A DNA stretch of 55,362 bases from Clostridium sp. (GTDB lineage Bacteria; Bacillota; Clostridia; Clostridiales; Clostridiaceae): positions 1 through 55,362 of the forward strand of contig NZ_JARHZJ010000023.1 in the NCBI RefSeq assembly GCF_029258205.1, in the 5' to 3' direction. Below the pieces are notes generated by a model that did no database searches, was not told where the DNA came from, and worked only from the letters and a program-made list of their open reading frames with translations. The number at the start of each line of letters is the position of its first letter. Positions within the stretch are counted from its first letter, which is position 1. Made by a program: the position numbers and the translations under genes. Positions 20,460 to 29,916 of the stretch are shown piece by piece.

Positions 20460-20672
20460 ATATATAGAGTTAATTATGAAGCTATATCTGGAAATCAATT
20501 TAGTTATATAGGAGGACAAGTTGATAGTAACAATCTATAGGAATGATATTCATTATATTATTACTGAGTATTTAATAGAAGACCTAAGATGAAAAACTTT
20601 AAAATAGTATTCAAAGACACTTTTAAATATAGCTCATCCTAAATTTGGAAATCAATTAGATGATTATTAAAA
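20460..20672 (+). pseudogene. Possible decayed coding remnants in the ppcA-miaB gap
   Basis: The 20239-20696 gap has no intact gene. Short coding-like pieces appear on the + strand: NYEAISGNQFSYIGGQVDSNNL then stop; a TTG after AGGAGGACAAG opening 23 codons (20521 onward); MKNFKIVFKDTFKYSSS; and AHPKFGNQLDDY then stop. The words GGAAATCAATT occur in both the first and last pieces. The family is not recognised. Confidence 0.25.
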
Positions 20673-20696
20673 GAACTATTTTAATTTATAAAAATT

Positions 20697-20736
20697 AAGT
20701 GGGATATACCAAAATAACTTTTGATATATCCCACTT
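20697..20736 (-). terminator. Terminator after miaB
   Basis: AAGTGGGATATA (20697-20708) pairs with TATATCCCACTT (20725-20736), and the stem extends inward. Leftward, AATTTTTATAAATT follows. Confidence 0.88.
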
Positions 20737-20741
20737 TTCAA

Positions 20742-22085
20742 TTATTCTACTATTTCACCAATTAATGAGAATGGTTGTGCTCTAACTATTTTTAAGTTAA
20801 CTAATTCTCCTACTAGCTTTTCATCACCAGCAAAGTTAACTAATTTACCATTTCTAGTTCTTCCAGTTAATTTAGTTTCATCATTCTTACTTGGACCCTC
20901 AACAAGAACTTCAACTATCTTACCTTCATATTCTTTGTTCTTTATTATAACCTTTTTATTTATAGCCTCAACTAATCTATTAAATCTATCATGCTTTATA
21001 TCATCTGGAATTTGATTTTCCATTTTGTCAGCAGGAGTATGATTTCTTCTTGAATAAATAAATGTGAATGCTGAATCATATCCAACTTCTTCACAAAGGC
21101 TTAATGTATCTAAGAAGTCCTCTTCAGTTTCTCCTGGGAATCCAATGATTATATCAGTTGTTAAAGTAACATCTGGTATTTCTGATTTTATCTTCTTAAC
21201 TAAATCTAAGTAATACTCTCTATCATAGTGTCTATTCATCTCTTTTAATATTCTTGATGATCCACTTTGAACTGGCAAGTGAACTTGCTCACAAAGCTTA
21301 TCACATTCTTTTATAGCCCTTATAACATCTTCACTTAAATCTTTAGGATGAGAAGTCATAAATCTAACTCTCTCTAATCCCTTAACTTCATTAACCTTTC
21401 TTAAAAGCCCAGCAAAGTCTATATCTTCTTCTAAGCCTTTTCCGTATGAGTTTACGTTTTGACCTAATAAAGTTATTTCTTTATATCCTTGAGATACTAA
21501 TTCTTCTATTTCTTTTATGATATCATCAGATTTTCTACTTCTTTCTCTTCCTCTAACGTAAGGAACTATACAGTATGTACAGAAGTTGTTACATCCATAC
21601 ATGATAGTAACAAATGCTTTAACATCACTTTTTCTATCTATAGGTAGTCCTTCAACGATTCCTTCTTCTTTGTTTAATATTTCCTTAACTTGAACACCTT
21701 CTTGAAGTACTCTATTTAAGTATTCAGGGAATTTATGGGCATTATGTGTTCCAAATATTATGTCAACATAAGGGAAAGTTTTTAAGACTTTGTCTGCCAT
21801 ACCTACTTGTTGCATCATACATCCACAAATTGCTATTACTAAGTTAGGATTTTTCTTCTTTAATTGTTTAAGTTGTCCAAGATTACCGAAAACTTTATTT
21901 TCAGCATTTTCTCTTACACAACATGTGTTAAAGATTATAATAGAAGCCTCTTCTTTATTTTCAGTTCTTTCATATCCTTGAGATTTTAACATCCCTGATA
22001 ATTTTTCTGAATCTTCTTCATTCATTTGGCATCCGTATGTAGAAATACAGAAGAGTTTTTTATCCATGTTATTTTCTAATGTCAT
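20742..22085 (-). CDS. miaB: tRNA-2-methylthio-N6-dimethylallyladenosine synthase
   Basis: MiaB adds a methylthio group to i6A37 made by MiaA (gene at 3447-4379). The 447-residue protein shows the UPF0004 domain with cluster cysteines near C19 (YGCQMNEED), C55 ([10 protein letters not shown]) and C89, the radical SAM motif at C165, C169 and C172 (GCNNFCTYC), and a C-terminal TRAM domain from about residue 380. GGAGG lies 7 bases before the ATG. It forms a single-gene unit with its own terminator. Confidence 0.95.
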   Translation of the reverse strand: MTLENNMDKKLFCISTYGCQMNEEDSEKLSGMLKSQGYERTENKEEASIIIFNTCCVRENAENKVFGNLGQLKQLKKKNPNLVIAICGCMMQQVGMADKVLKTFPYVDIIFGTHNAHKFPEYLNRVLQEGVQVKEILNKEEGIVEGLPIDRKSDVKAFVTIMYGCNNFCTYCIVPYVRGRERSRKSDDIIKEIEELVSQGYKEITLLGQNVNSYGKGLEEDIDFAGLLRKVNEVKGLERVRFMTSHPKDLSEDVIRAIKECDKLCEQVHLPVQSGSSRILKEMNRHYDREYYLDLVKKIKSEIPDVTLTTDIIIGFPGETEEDFLDTLSLCEEVGYDSAFTFIYSRRNHTPADKMENQIPDDIKHDRFNRLVEAINKKVIIKNKEYEGKIVEVLVEGPSKNDETKLTGRTRNGKLVNFAGDEKLVGELVNLKIVRAQPFSLIGEIVE

Positions 22086-22366
22086 GTCATTTCCTCCAAT
22101 TTAAATTGTTATCTGTTGTATTATAGCATAAATTTTATTTTTATTAAAAGATAGAATTTTCTAATTATTAATTTGATTAACATAAGTTAAAGATTTCTTA
22201 TAAATTAAATATTTTATGTAAATTTACAATTTCATAAATATAATAAAAGAGCATCTAAAGTAAGGTGCTCTCAAGCTGTCGACAAAGTTAAGTATGATAA
22301 CTTTTTTGATCTAATATTTTTATATATTTATTAGTAGAATGAAGTTATAATCCTCATTTACTTAGA

Positions 22367-22498
22367 TTACTTTAAATCAATCCAGCATCTACAAGTTGTT
22401 CTCTTTCCTTCTAAAACTTCATTTTCTAATACTCCGCTTTGTGAAAGAATAGTTTTAATTGAAGCAATGTTATCTTTAGAAAAACATGCTATCACCAT
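22367..22498 (-). pseudogene. C-terminal remnant of a GNAT-type acetyltransferase
   Basis: The open stretch begins MVIACFSKDNIASIKTILSQ and ends in GKRTTCRCWIDLK, matching the typical end of GNAT enzymes (a Cys/Asn-rich block, then a helix, then an RYWI-like strand). The 44 codons lack the acetyl-CoA-binding core, and upstream frames are interrupted. In the rest of the 22086-22599 gap I see only a small hairpin near 22250 (AGAGCA/TGCTCT). Confidence 0.55.
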
Positions 22499-22574
22499 TT
22501 AATATTAATTCATAATAAAAACACTTGGAAAAAGATAATTTTACTAAATATCTAATTCTGAATCCTATATAATA

Positions 22575-22606
22575 AAAATAACCCTTGGTATTCCAAAGGT
22601 TATTTT
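22575..22606 (-). terminator. Terminator overlapping the stop codon of the next gene
   Basis: AAAATAACC (22575-22583) pairs with GGTTATTTT (22598-22606), and the inner bases CCTTGG/CCAAAGG extend it. The right arm includes the stop codon at 22600-22602; leftward it continues into TTTTTATTATAT. Confidence 0.75.
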
Positions 22607-23172
22607 ATTATATCAAATATATATTTTTTGAAATCTTCAAAAGACATTTTTTCTATTGAAGCTCCTTTATTAACTTTAGAATTAGAAAAATCATATGATG
22701 CTGAGCCATAGTTAAAAGCTGGACTAGCAACTATAAAGTTACTTCCTTGAGTTCTATATGTAACCTTACATCTTAAAATTTCTTCACAAAAATCTAAAAC
22801 TTCTAAATAATCTTCTAAATATTTTTCATAAATCATCTTAACTACAAATGAGAATAATTGATATCCTCCTAATAATTGTTGCATTCTTCCACCATGCATA
22901 TTAAAGATTTTATCTGTACTATAAAAATACTTCATATCTTTGTAAGTTAATGTTTTAAATTCACTATTTATCTCTAAATCTTCTAAATTAATTTTTTTCA
23001 AATCATCTTCAATATTTTCCCACTCAATTGATTTTGGCGTAGCATTATTATGCACTGTCTGAGTAAATTTCTCTATTGCGTTATCCATATATTTATTAAC
23101 TGTAACTACTTGATCATTTATGCAGATAGTGAATTCTCCATTTTCATATACTAAGCTAATTTTATTTTCCAT
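22600..23172 (-). CDS. Protein of unknown function, 190 residues
   Basis: I do not recognise it. No signal peptide or clear membrane helix is visible; the composition is that of a soluble mixed alpha/beta protein. It has a beta-rich N-terminus (KISLVYENGEFTICINDQVV), an acidic middle, and a Gly/Ser/Asn patch near residue 160 (FNYGSASYDFSNSKVNKGAS). The ATG at 23172 follows GGAGTG by 7 bases; the ATG 15 bases upstream is part of that ribosome binding site. It is a single-gene unit. Confidence 0.72.
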   Translation of the reverse strand: MENKISLVYENGEFTICINDQVVTVNKYMDNAIEKFTQTVHNNATPKSIEWENIEDDLKKINLEDLEINSEFKTLTYKDMKYFYSTDKIFNMHGGRMQQLLGGYQLFSFVVKMIYEKYLEDYLEVLDFCEEILRCKVTYRTQGSNFIVASPAFNYGSASYDFSNSKVNKGASIEKMSFEDFKKYIFDIIK

Positions 23173-23310
23173 AAAAAAGCACTCCATTCTTTAATTAATA
23201 ATAATTATTATATGATAATGCCCTAAATTTGTCTATATTAAAATATTTATTAACCTCTAAATAAGATTTTCTAAACTTGTTAATACTAGTAAAGAGGAGG
23301 TGTAAATAGC

Positions 23311-23460
23311 ATGTATGATTTAAAAGAACTAGAACAAAATCAATCAAATCAAGAAGAGACTAACATAGAAATAAGTGATCGTGCTTATTATAGTAACCAT
23401 TTAACAGATAGTGTATTCAAAACTAAGGTATCCTATGTACCAACTGAATCTCTTTTATAA
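23311..23460 (+). CDS. Small conserved-looking protein, 49 residues
   Basis: A near-perfect GAGGAGGTG lies 8 bases before the ATG. The product begins MYDLKELEQNQSNQEETNIE, continues with ISDRAYYSNHLTDSVF and ends VPTESLL. It is hydrophilic, rich in Asn, Gln, Glu and Ser, with no cysteines and no membrane helix. A strong terminator starts 11 bases after the stop, so this is a complete transcription unit and very likely a real gene. Function is unknown. Confidence 0.72.
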   Translation: MYDLKELEQNQSNQEETNIEISDRAYYSNHLTDSVFKTKVSYVPTESLL

Positions 23461-23470
23461 ACTTAATAAT

Positions 23471-23529
23471 AAACTTACAAACCTATTCTTAGAAATATTT
23501 AAAATCTCTAAGAATAGGTTTGTAAGTTT
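23471..23529. terminator. Very long perfect hairpin between convergent genes
   Basis: Positions 23471-23493 and 23507-23529 form a perfect 23-bp stem (starting AAACTTACAAACC) with a 13-base loop. T-rich sequence follows on both strands, so it probably ends both the 49-residue gene and the acetyltransferase gene. Confidence 0.88.
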
Positions 23530-23558
23530 TATTAAGAATTTATTTTTATTCATATAAT

Positions 23559-24350
23559 TTATCCTAATAATTCATATATGCTTATTTCAGAAATCTCTTC
23601 AAAACCAGTCTTTTTATATAAATTTATAGCATTTATGTTATCGGACTTAACTTTTATATACACTTCATTTAATCCTTTTATCTTAGCTTGATCTAATATG
23701 TGTATAAGTAAAGCCTCACCATATCCTTTACCTCTAAACTCTTCTATTATTCCAAAGTTAGCAATAGTGTATTTATCCTTTAAAAGCAATATTTGACCAT
23801 AACCAATTATAATGTCATCTTTTAACTCAAAAAATGCTAAATCTTCTAAAAAAGCTTTTCTATTACATTCATAAACAATATCTTTTGTTTTTAGTGGAAT
23901 TCTATTTTCTTCATAAAAGATTTTATTTTGTACTTTACAACGAATACTTTCATCTCTCCCTTTTATAAAATTTGTAAAAGTAAAGTTTTCATTATTCTTT
24001 TTATTAAACTTAGAAACATCTATTTTCAACATTATATTAGAAGCCCTCTTTTCAAACCCATACATTTTCAAATCAATTCCATCATCTTCTACAGTTTCAT
24101 ATATATATTTATTTATATTAAACTCTGAAAAAACATCACTTTCTTCAGGAATACTTCTCATGCTACCTATCTTAGTAATTTTTTTTATATATGCATCAAA
24201 ATTTGCTACATAATCTATTTCCCAAAGCATATAAACCTCATCTTTATAAGTTACTTTGATAAAATAATTACTACATAGCCTTTTTAGTGATAAATTTAAA
24301 ATTTTTACATATTTAAAATAATCCCACAAATTAAATCTAACTATATTCAT
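23559..24350 (-). CDS. GNAT-family N-acetyltransferase
   Basis: A 263-residue protein whose C-terminal 110 residues are a GNAT domain: IIGYGQILLLKDKYTIANFGI, then the acetyl-CoA pyrophosphate loop EEFRGKGYGEALL, and SDNINAINLYKKTGFEEI at the end. The N-terminal 120 residues are poorly conserved and may be a second, degenerate GNAT fold. Substrate unknown. AGGAGTAGTAGT precedes the ATG. It is not obviously linked to the ispH-cmk unit downstream of which it lies. Confidence 0.85.
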   Translation of the reverse strand: MNIVRFNLWDYFKYVKILNLSLKRLCSNYFIKVTYKDEVYMLWEIDYVANFDAYIKKITKIGSMRSIPEESDVFSEFNINKYIYETVEDDGIDLKMYGFEKRASNIMLKIDVSKFNKKNNENFTFTNFIKGRDESIRCKVQNKIFYEENRIPLKTKDIVYECNRKAFLEDLAFFELKDDIIIGYGQILLLKDKYTIANFGIIEEFRGKGYGEALLIHILDQAKIKGLNEVYIKVKSDNINAINLYKKTGFEEISEISIYELLG

Positions 24351-24458
24351 ACTACTACTCCTAAAACTTCGTCATATATTATAGTATAAAACAATTCCCA
24401 GTTTAATACCAGTAGCACAAAATAATTATGAATTAAATTGCAGGATTACATCTAAAAA

Positions 24459-25307
24459 TTATAATTCTTTAATCTTAGAAATTACTTCATTTATTATCCA
24501 ATCTGGAGTTGATGCTCCAGCAGTAATTCCTATAGTTTTAACATTTTCATCTTTTAATAAGCTTTCATCTAGCTCTTTAACATTTTCTATATGATAGCTC
24601 TTTGGACATTCCTTTTTGCATATTTCATATAGTTTTGTTGTATTAGAACTATTTTTTCCACCTATAACAAAAACTAAATCAGCCTCTTTTGAAAGTTCTT
24701 GCACACTTTTTTGTCTAACATCAGTAGCTGAACAAATAGTGTTGAAAGCAACTATTTCTTTACTTTCTCTTACTATTTCACTTAAAACCTTGTTCCAAGT
24801 TTCTTTTTTCTCAGTAGTTTGTGAAACTACACAAACCTTTGCTGGAATATTTTCAAGATCTGTTTTTCCATTTGTTATTATGGCAGAATCATTGCACCAC
24901 CCATTAATTCCAATAACTTCTGGGTGATTCTCATCTCCAACAATTATTATCTTATACCCTTGTTCATAACATTTTTTAACTTTTAGTTGAATATTAGTTA
25001 CATATGGACAAGTTGCATTTTTAACTACCAAACCCTTATCTGTTAAATCCTTTATTACACTTTCTTTAACTCCATGAGATCTTATAAGTACAACATCTCC
25101 CTTGTTTAAAGAATCCGCATCTGAAAGTTCAATTGCAAATATATTATTATCCTCTAAATAATTAACAACATCATTATTATGAATAAGTGGGCCTAAAGTA
25201 TATATTTTCTTTCCAAATTCTTTTTGATATTTTATAGCTTCGTCAACTGCTCTTTTTACTCCAAAGCAAAAACCAGCATTTTCAGCTAAAATTACTTTTC
25301 TTTCCAT
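24459..25307 (-). CDS. ispH: 4-hydroxy-3-methylbut-2-enyl diphosphate reductase
   Basis: IspH (LytB) carries out the last step of the MEP isoprenoid pathway, giving IPP and DMAPP. The 282-residue protein has the three iron-sulfur ligands C14 (GFCFGV), C100 (NATCPYV) and C192 (NTICSATD). In many clostridia this domain is fused to ribosomal protein S1; here it stands alone. The ATG at 25307 after GGAGAAATAAT is preferred to the ATG 33 bases upstream. It begins one base after the cmk stop, so the two are coupled. Confidence 0.94.
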   Translation of the reverse strand: MERKVILAENAGFCFGVKRAVDEAIKYQKEFGKKIYTLGPLIHNNDVVNYLEDNNIFAIELSDADSLNKGDVVLIRSHGVKESVIKDLTDKGLVVKNATCPYVTNIQLKVKKCYEQGYKIIIVGDENHPEVIGINGWCNDSAIITNGKTDLENIPAKVCVVSQTTEKKETWNKVLSEIVRESKEIVAFNTICSATDVRQKSVQELSKEADLVFVIGGKNSSNTTKLYEICKKECPKSYHIENVKELDESLLKDENVKTIGITAGASTPDWIINEVISKIKEL

Positions 25308-25308
25308 A

Positions 25309-25962
25309 TTATTTCTCCATATAACTAGATATCTTTTCAACTACTCCCATTATATCTATGCCAGTAGTATCAATTTCAATGGCATCCTCAGCTTTTCTTA
25401 GAGGATCTACTTCTCTATTAGAATCTAGGTAATCTCTTTTTATTATGTCTTGTAATATTTCATCATAATTAACTTCTATACCCTTTTCCATAAGCTCTTT
25501 GTATCTTCTATCTGCTCTTTCTTCTGGGCTAGCAGTTAAGAAAAACTTGAAATTAGCATCTTTTAATACAACTGTTCCAATGTCTCTTCCATCCATTATT
25601 ACGCTATATTTTAAGGCCATTTTTCTCATAAGATTAACTAATCTTTCTCTTACTTCTCTTATTGAAGCATAAGCTGAAACATTTTTGCTTATGTTAGGCA
25701 TAGTTATTAATGAGTTTATATTTTCTCCATTTAGTATAAGCTCATCATTTTCAAAATGCATATCCATTCCATCTATCATCTCTAATAATTTATCAACTTC
25801 TTCAGCTGAAATATTATTTTCTAAGGCTTTTAAAGTAACAGCTCTATACATAGATCCTGTGTTTATATACATTAAATTAAATTTTTCTCCTATTATTTTA
25901 GCAATAGTACTTTTTCCAGCTCCTGCTGGTCCATCAATAGCAACTGTAATTAGTTTATTCAT
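25309..25962 (-). CDS. cmk: Cytidylate kinase
   Basis: Phosphorylates CMP and dCMP. The P-loop DGPAGAGKST is at residues 10-19, and MDGRDIGTVV and the lid region ASPEERADRRYKEL are typical. About 217 residues. I prefer the ATG at 25962 (MNKLITVAIDG); ATGs 6 and 21 bases upstream lie closer to or before the AAGGAC ribosome binding site. It forms an operon with ispH, an arrangement common in Firmicutes. Confidence 0.94.
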   Translation of the reverse strand: MNKLITVAIDGPAGAGKSTIAKIIGEKFNLMYINTGSMYRAVTLKALENNISAEEVDKLLEMIDGMDMHFENDELILNGENINSLITMPNISKNVSAYASIREVRERLVNLMRKMALKYSVIMDGRDIGTVVLKDANFKFFLTASPEERADRRYKELMEKGIEVNYDEILQDIIKRDYLDSNREVDPLRKAEDAIEIDTTGIDIMGVVEKISSYMEK

Positions 25963-26083
25963 AATCATTAAGTCCTTTCTCATAAAAACATTGTAAATTT
26001 TATACTCTTTATAAGTTTACTATAAAAATCCTATTAAACTAACTAAAATTTTTATTAACTTTATAGTAACTATAATTTAAAAA

Positions 26084-27304
26084 CTAAATTGATTTTCCTG
26101 CTAAATATCCTGTTGATAAGGCTATTTGAACATTATATCCACCTGTAAAAGCATCTACATCTATAACTTCTCCTGCAAAATAAAGATTATCTACAATTTT
26201 TGATTGCATTGTTGAAGGGTCTATTTCTTTAGTTGAAACTCCTCCAGCAGTAACAATAGCTTCTGCTATATCTCTTAAACCTTTTACAGTAAAAGTTAAA
26301 TTCTTTAATAGATTTAATAATGTTCTTCTCTCTTCCTTTGTTATAGAGTTAACCTTTTTATTTTCATTTATTCCAGATAACTCTATAATAACAGGTATAA
26401 GTTTCTTTGGAAGAAGTTCATCTAAAGAATTTTTAAAATCTTTATTTAAATTCTTTTTAAAGTCCTTTTGAATTCTTAAATCTAACTGTTTTTCTTCTAA
26501 GGCAGGCTTTAAATCTAGAGAAATTTCAAATTTCTCACCATCTTTTATGAATCTACTACCACTTAAAACAAGAGGTCCTGATATTCCAAAGTGAGTAAAT
26601 AGCATCTCTCCCTGCCCACTATAAACTACCTTAGAATTTTTTTTATTCTTTATTTTAAGCTCTATATTTCTAAGAGATAGGCCCTGTAATTCACGAACCC
26701 ATGACTCTTCTATTTCTATAGGTACTAAGGATGGTTTTGGTTCTACTATAGAGTGACCCATTTTTTTAGCTAAATCAAATCCTATTCCTGTTGATCCAGT
26801 AAGAGGATATGACTTACCACCGGTTGTTATTATAAAATAGTCACCTTTAACTTTTGAACCATTTTCTAAAATAACAGCTTCTATTTTGTTATTATTGAAA
26901 ATAACATCTTTAACTTTACTATGTAATCTTAAGTTTACTCCTGATTCATTTAATACCTTTGATAATCCACTTATTATATCTGAAGATTTATCTGAATTTG
27001 GAAAAACTCTTGATCCTCTTTCTACCTTTAATTTAACTCCAGCATTTTCAAAAAAGTTCATTACATCAATATTAGTATAAGTGTATAATGCACTATATAA
27101 AAAATGTGGATTTCCTGGTATGAAATCAAAAAATTCACTTATATCCTTTGCATTTGTTACATTACATCTACCTTTACCAGTAATAAACAGCTTTTTTCCT
27201 ATTCTTTCATTACCTTCTAAAAGAATAACTTCATGATTTTCTGCTGCAGATATTGCTGCCATCATCCCTGCTGGACCAGCGCCTATAACTATTACTTTAG
27301 CCAA
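26084..27304 (-). CDS. FAD-dependent oxidoreductase, HI0933/BaiN-like
   Basis: A 406-residue flavoprotein with the dinucleotide-binding GAGPAGMMAAISAA at residues 8-21, the family motif GKKLFITGKGRCNVTN, TTGGKSYPLTGSTGIGFDLA near residue 165, and the C-terminal FAD site FAGEVIDVDAFTGGYNVQIALSTGYLAG. Family members include BaiN-type bile-acid enzymes and many of unknown substrate. The start is TTG at 27304 after AAGGAGCTGATAAA. It is followed by cmk with about 120 bases between them. Confidence 0.88.
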   Translation of the reverse strand: MAKVIVIGAGPAGMMAAISAAENHEVILLEGNERIGKKLFITGKGRCNVTNAKDISEFFDFIPGNPHFLYSALYTYTNIDVMNFFENAGVKLKVERGSRVFPNSDKSSDIISGLSKVLNESGVNLRLHSKVKDVIFNNNKIEAVILENGSKVKGDYFIITTGGKSYPLTGSTGIGFDLAKKMGHSIVEPKPSLVPIEIEESWVRELQGLSLRNIELKIKNKKNSKVVYSGQGEMLFTHFGISGPLVLSGSRFIKDGEKFEISLDLKPALEEKQLDLRIQKDFKKNLNKDFKNSLDELLPKKLIPVIIELSGINENKKVNSITKEERRTLLNLLKNLTFTVKGLRDIAEAIVTAGGVSTKEIDPSTMQSKIVDNLYFAGEVIDVDAFTGGYNVQIALSTGYLAGKSI

Positions 27305-27525
27305 TTTATCAGCTCCTTAATTTAATTGAATCAAACTAATAATAAACTTTATTAAATGCATTTGTCAACAAATGCATTTCTTTAATATTCTATATAATTT
27401 CGAAAAATTAAGCTATATAAAGATATGTTTTATGAAGCTTATAAATTATATAATATAATAGAATAAAATTTATACTCTATGTTAAAATAATTTATATTTT
27501 CTTTATACCTTTACACAGCTTTTTC

Positions 27526-28401
27526 TTAAGGTTCTATATTATTTTTGTTATATGAATAAACATTATAATCTTTCCATATTTTTTCCAACTCACTAAATGT
27601 TGATGTTATCTTATCTTTTTCTCTTATACCAACAGCTATAATTAATGCATTTATTACACTTAAAGGTGCAACTAACGAATCTACAAATGAAGCCATATTA
27701 CTTTGAGCTATAAGTGTATGATCAGATTGAGATGCTAAAGGAGAAATTAAGCTATCTGTAATAGAAACTATTTTAGCATTTCTAGTTTTAGCAAATTCCA
27801 AAGCATCTATTGTTTTTAATGCATATCTTGGGAAACCTATACCTATAACCAAGTCACCTTCCCCTAAGTTGAGCATTTGTTCAAAAGTATCGCTTATTCC
27901 ATTTGAAATTATTCTTACATTATCTAATATTAAATTTAAGTAAAATCCTAAAAATTCTGCAAGAGCAGTAGAACTTCTAAGTCCTATTATATATATTCTT
28001 TTAGCTTTGAATATTTCTTTTACTACTTCATCAAAAGTTTTATGATTTATCTTTTCTAATGTTGATCTTATATTTTCTATATCAGCTTTTAAAACGCCTT
28101 TTAAAGCATTTTCTTCACTTATAAAGTCATTAGATAATTCTAATCTTTGGACACATGTTAATTTATTCTTTATTAATTCTTGAAGTGCTTTTTGTAACTT
28201 TGGATATCCTGAGAAACCAAGTTCTGTAGCAAATCTAACTACTGTAGATTCACTTACTCCAACATTATTTCCTAATTTAGCAGCAGTCATAAATGCGGCC
28301 TTATCATAATTCTTTAATATATATTCAGCTATAAGCTTTTGTCCTTTACTAAGCTTTGAAAACTTAACTTGAATTAATCTCATTAAATCTTTACTTTCCA
28401 T
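27526..28401 (-). CDS. MurR/RpiR-family transcriptional regulator
   Basis: The N-terminal 75 residues are an RpiR-type helix-turn-helix (AAKLGNNVGVSESTVVRFATELGFSGYP) and residues about 125-270 form a SIS sugar-phosphate-binding domain (IYIIGLRSSTALAEFLGFYL). Such regulators usually sense a phosphosugar. No sugar genes adjoin it, so the target is unknown. It follows the MnmM-like gene by about 30 bases in the same direction. Confidence 0.9.
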   Translation of the reverse strand: MESKDLMRLIQVKFSKLSKGQKLIAEYILKNYDKAAFMTAAKLGNNVGVSESTVVRFATELGFSGYPKLQKALQELIKNKLTCVQRLELSNDFISEENALKGVLKADIENIRSTLEKINHKTFDEVVKEIFKAKRIYIIGLRSSTALAEFLGFYLNLILDNVRIISNGISDTFEQMLNLGEGDLVIGIGFPRYALKTIDALEFAKTRNAKIVSITDSLISPLASQSDHTLIAQSNMASFVDSLVAPLSVINALIIAVGIREKDKITSTFSELEKIWKDYNVYSYNKNNIEP

Positions 28402-28432
28402 TTTAAAAATCCTCTCTATACTTACTTAAATC

Positions 28433-28984
28433 TTATTTAAATTTCTTTTCAATAACAACTAAAGAAGGTGCACTCTTAGCTCTATTTGTAAATTTTGTGT
28501 GTAAAACACCATATTTATTTTTAGGTAATTTGCTTGTAAACTCAAGTACAGCATCTTTTTCTATTTTACCTTCCGTATGCCCACTATAAAGTGCTATTAT
28601 CATTAACCCATTATCACCTAATAAATCTAATCCTATTTCTATACTTTTTAAAGTACTATGTGCAACCGTAGTTACTTCCTTATTATTACCAGGAAGATAT
28701 CCTAAATTATAAACTATACAATCAACATTTTCTTCTTTTATGTAAGTTTCAAAGTTTTCATGTGAATCTAAAATAACTTCAACATTTTCTTTGTTCTTTA
28801 ATTTATATGAATTTACTGCTTCTTCTTGTATATCAAAGGCGTACACCTTTTTAAATAATTTACTTAAAAAATCACAATCATGACCATTTCCTAATGTAGC
28901 ATCTATTGCTATATTATTATGTTCTATGAAAGAAGTTATTATATTATGATATATATTACTTACATCGGATACATACTTAAACAT
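28433..28984 (-). CDS. SAM-dependent methyltransferase, YtqB/MnmM-like tRNA methylase
   Basis: A 183-residue Rossmann methyltransferase with motif I IDATLGNGHDCDFLSKLF, motif II VYAFDIQ, and the NLGYLPG motif that marks the YtqB (rRNA_methylase/MraW_2) family. YtqB of Bacillus is MnmM, which methylates nm5s2U in tRNA. The match is by motif only. It begins 5 bases after the RluB-like gene and has no strong ribosome binding site of its own, so it is probably translationally coupled. Confidence 0.82.
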   Translation of the reverse strand: MFKYVSDVSNIYHNIITSFIEHNNIAIDATLGNGHDCDFLSKLFKKVYAFDIQEEAVNSYKLKNKENVEVILDSHENFETYIKEENVDCIVYNLGYLPGNNKEVTTVAHSTLKSIEIGLDLLGDNGLMIIALYSGHTEGKIEKDAVLEFTSKLPKNKYGVLHTKFTNRAKSAPSLVVIEKKFK

Positions 28985-28989
28985 AATTA

Positions 28990-29700
28990 CTATAGAGATT
29001 TTATATAATTCTCTTCCGAACTACTTAAATATCTCCATTCTCCTTTCTTTAAATTCTTTAAAGTCAAGTTTCCAATAGCTTCTCTTTTTAAAGAAACAAC
29101 TTCATGATTAAAAGCAGCACACATTCTTCTTATCTGTCTATTTTTGCCTTCATGAATGATTATCTTAATTTTACAGCTATTTGTGTATTTTTCTAATAAT
29201 TTTATATCACATTCTGCTGTTTTATAATCTCCTATATCTACGCCTTTTCTAAAATTATTCATTTCTTCCTCTGTAAAAATCCCTTTTACTAAGGCAGTAT
29301 ATTCTTTATTTAAATTAACTCTTGGATGTATTATTTTATTATATACATCTCCATCATTAGTTAATAAAAGTAAACCTGAACTGTCATAGTCAAGACGTCC
29401 TATAGGATATATTCTTTCATTAACCTTTACTATATCTAATATAGTCTTTCTATTTTTTTCATCTTTATTTGTTGTAACATATCCTTCAGGCTTATTTAAC
29501 ATTATGTACACTTTATTTTCTTCTGGTCTTATTACTTTATTATTAACGCTAACAACATCCATTGATGGATTCACCTTAGTTCCAAGAGAATCAATAACAA
29601 TGTCATTAACCTTTACTTTTCCACTGCAAATTATTTCTTCACATTTTCTTCTTGATGCGACTCCACACCTTGCCATGTATTTTTGCAATCTTTCTTCCAT
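28990..29700 (-). CDS. rluB: rRNA pseudouridine synthase, RluB/RsuA family
   Basis: A 236-residue protein with an N-terminal S4 RNA-binding domain (RLQKYMARCGVASRRKCEEI) and a catalytic domain with the Asp motif GRLDYDSSGLLLLTNDGD and the end motif IHEGKNRQIRRM. RluB modifies 23S U2605 (E. coli numbering) and RsuA modifies 16S; clustering in Firmicutes favours RluB. It heads the unit with the MnmM-like and RpiR genes. Confidence 0.9.
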   Translation of the reverse strand: MEERLQKYMARCGVASRRKCEEIICSGKVKVNDIVIDSLGTKVNPSMDVVSVNNKVIRPEENKVYIMLNKPEGYVTTNKDEKNRKTILDIVKVNERIYPIGRLDYDSSGLLLLTNDGDVYNKIIHPRVNLNKEYTALVKGIFTEEEMNNFRKGVDIGDYKTAECDIKLLEKYTNSCKIKIIIHEGKNRQIRRMCAAFNHEVVSLKREAIGNLTLKNLKKGEWRYLSSSEENYIKSL

Positions 29701-29916
29701 TTTTCACACTCCATATGATAGTTTCTATTAATAATTTTAAATAACTAAAGAAAAAAATGCAATATTTATTTCAAACAATTGCATTTTTTCAGAAAAAAAG
29801 TGAAAAAAACATCTATAAATTAACAATTTTAATAGATTGTAATTCATATTAAATAATAGTTTCTTTCCGTTGAATAATTCCTAGTGTTTTGCTATACTTT
29901 AATAAGAGGTGATAAC

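Noticed and set aside
25308..25340. Longer N-terminus for IspH
   Set aside because: The upstream ATG overlaps the cmk end and lacks a ribosome site; the conserved family start begins at 25307.
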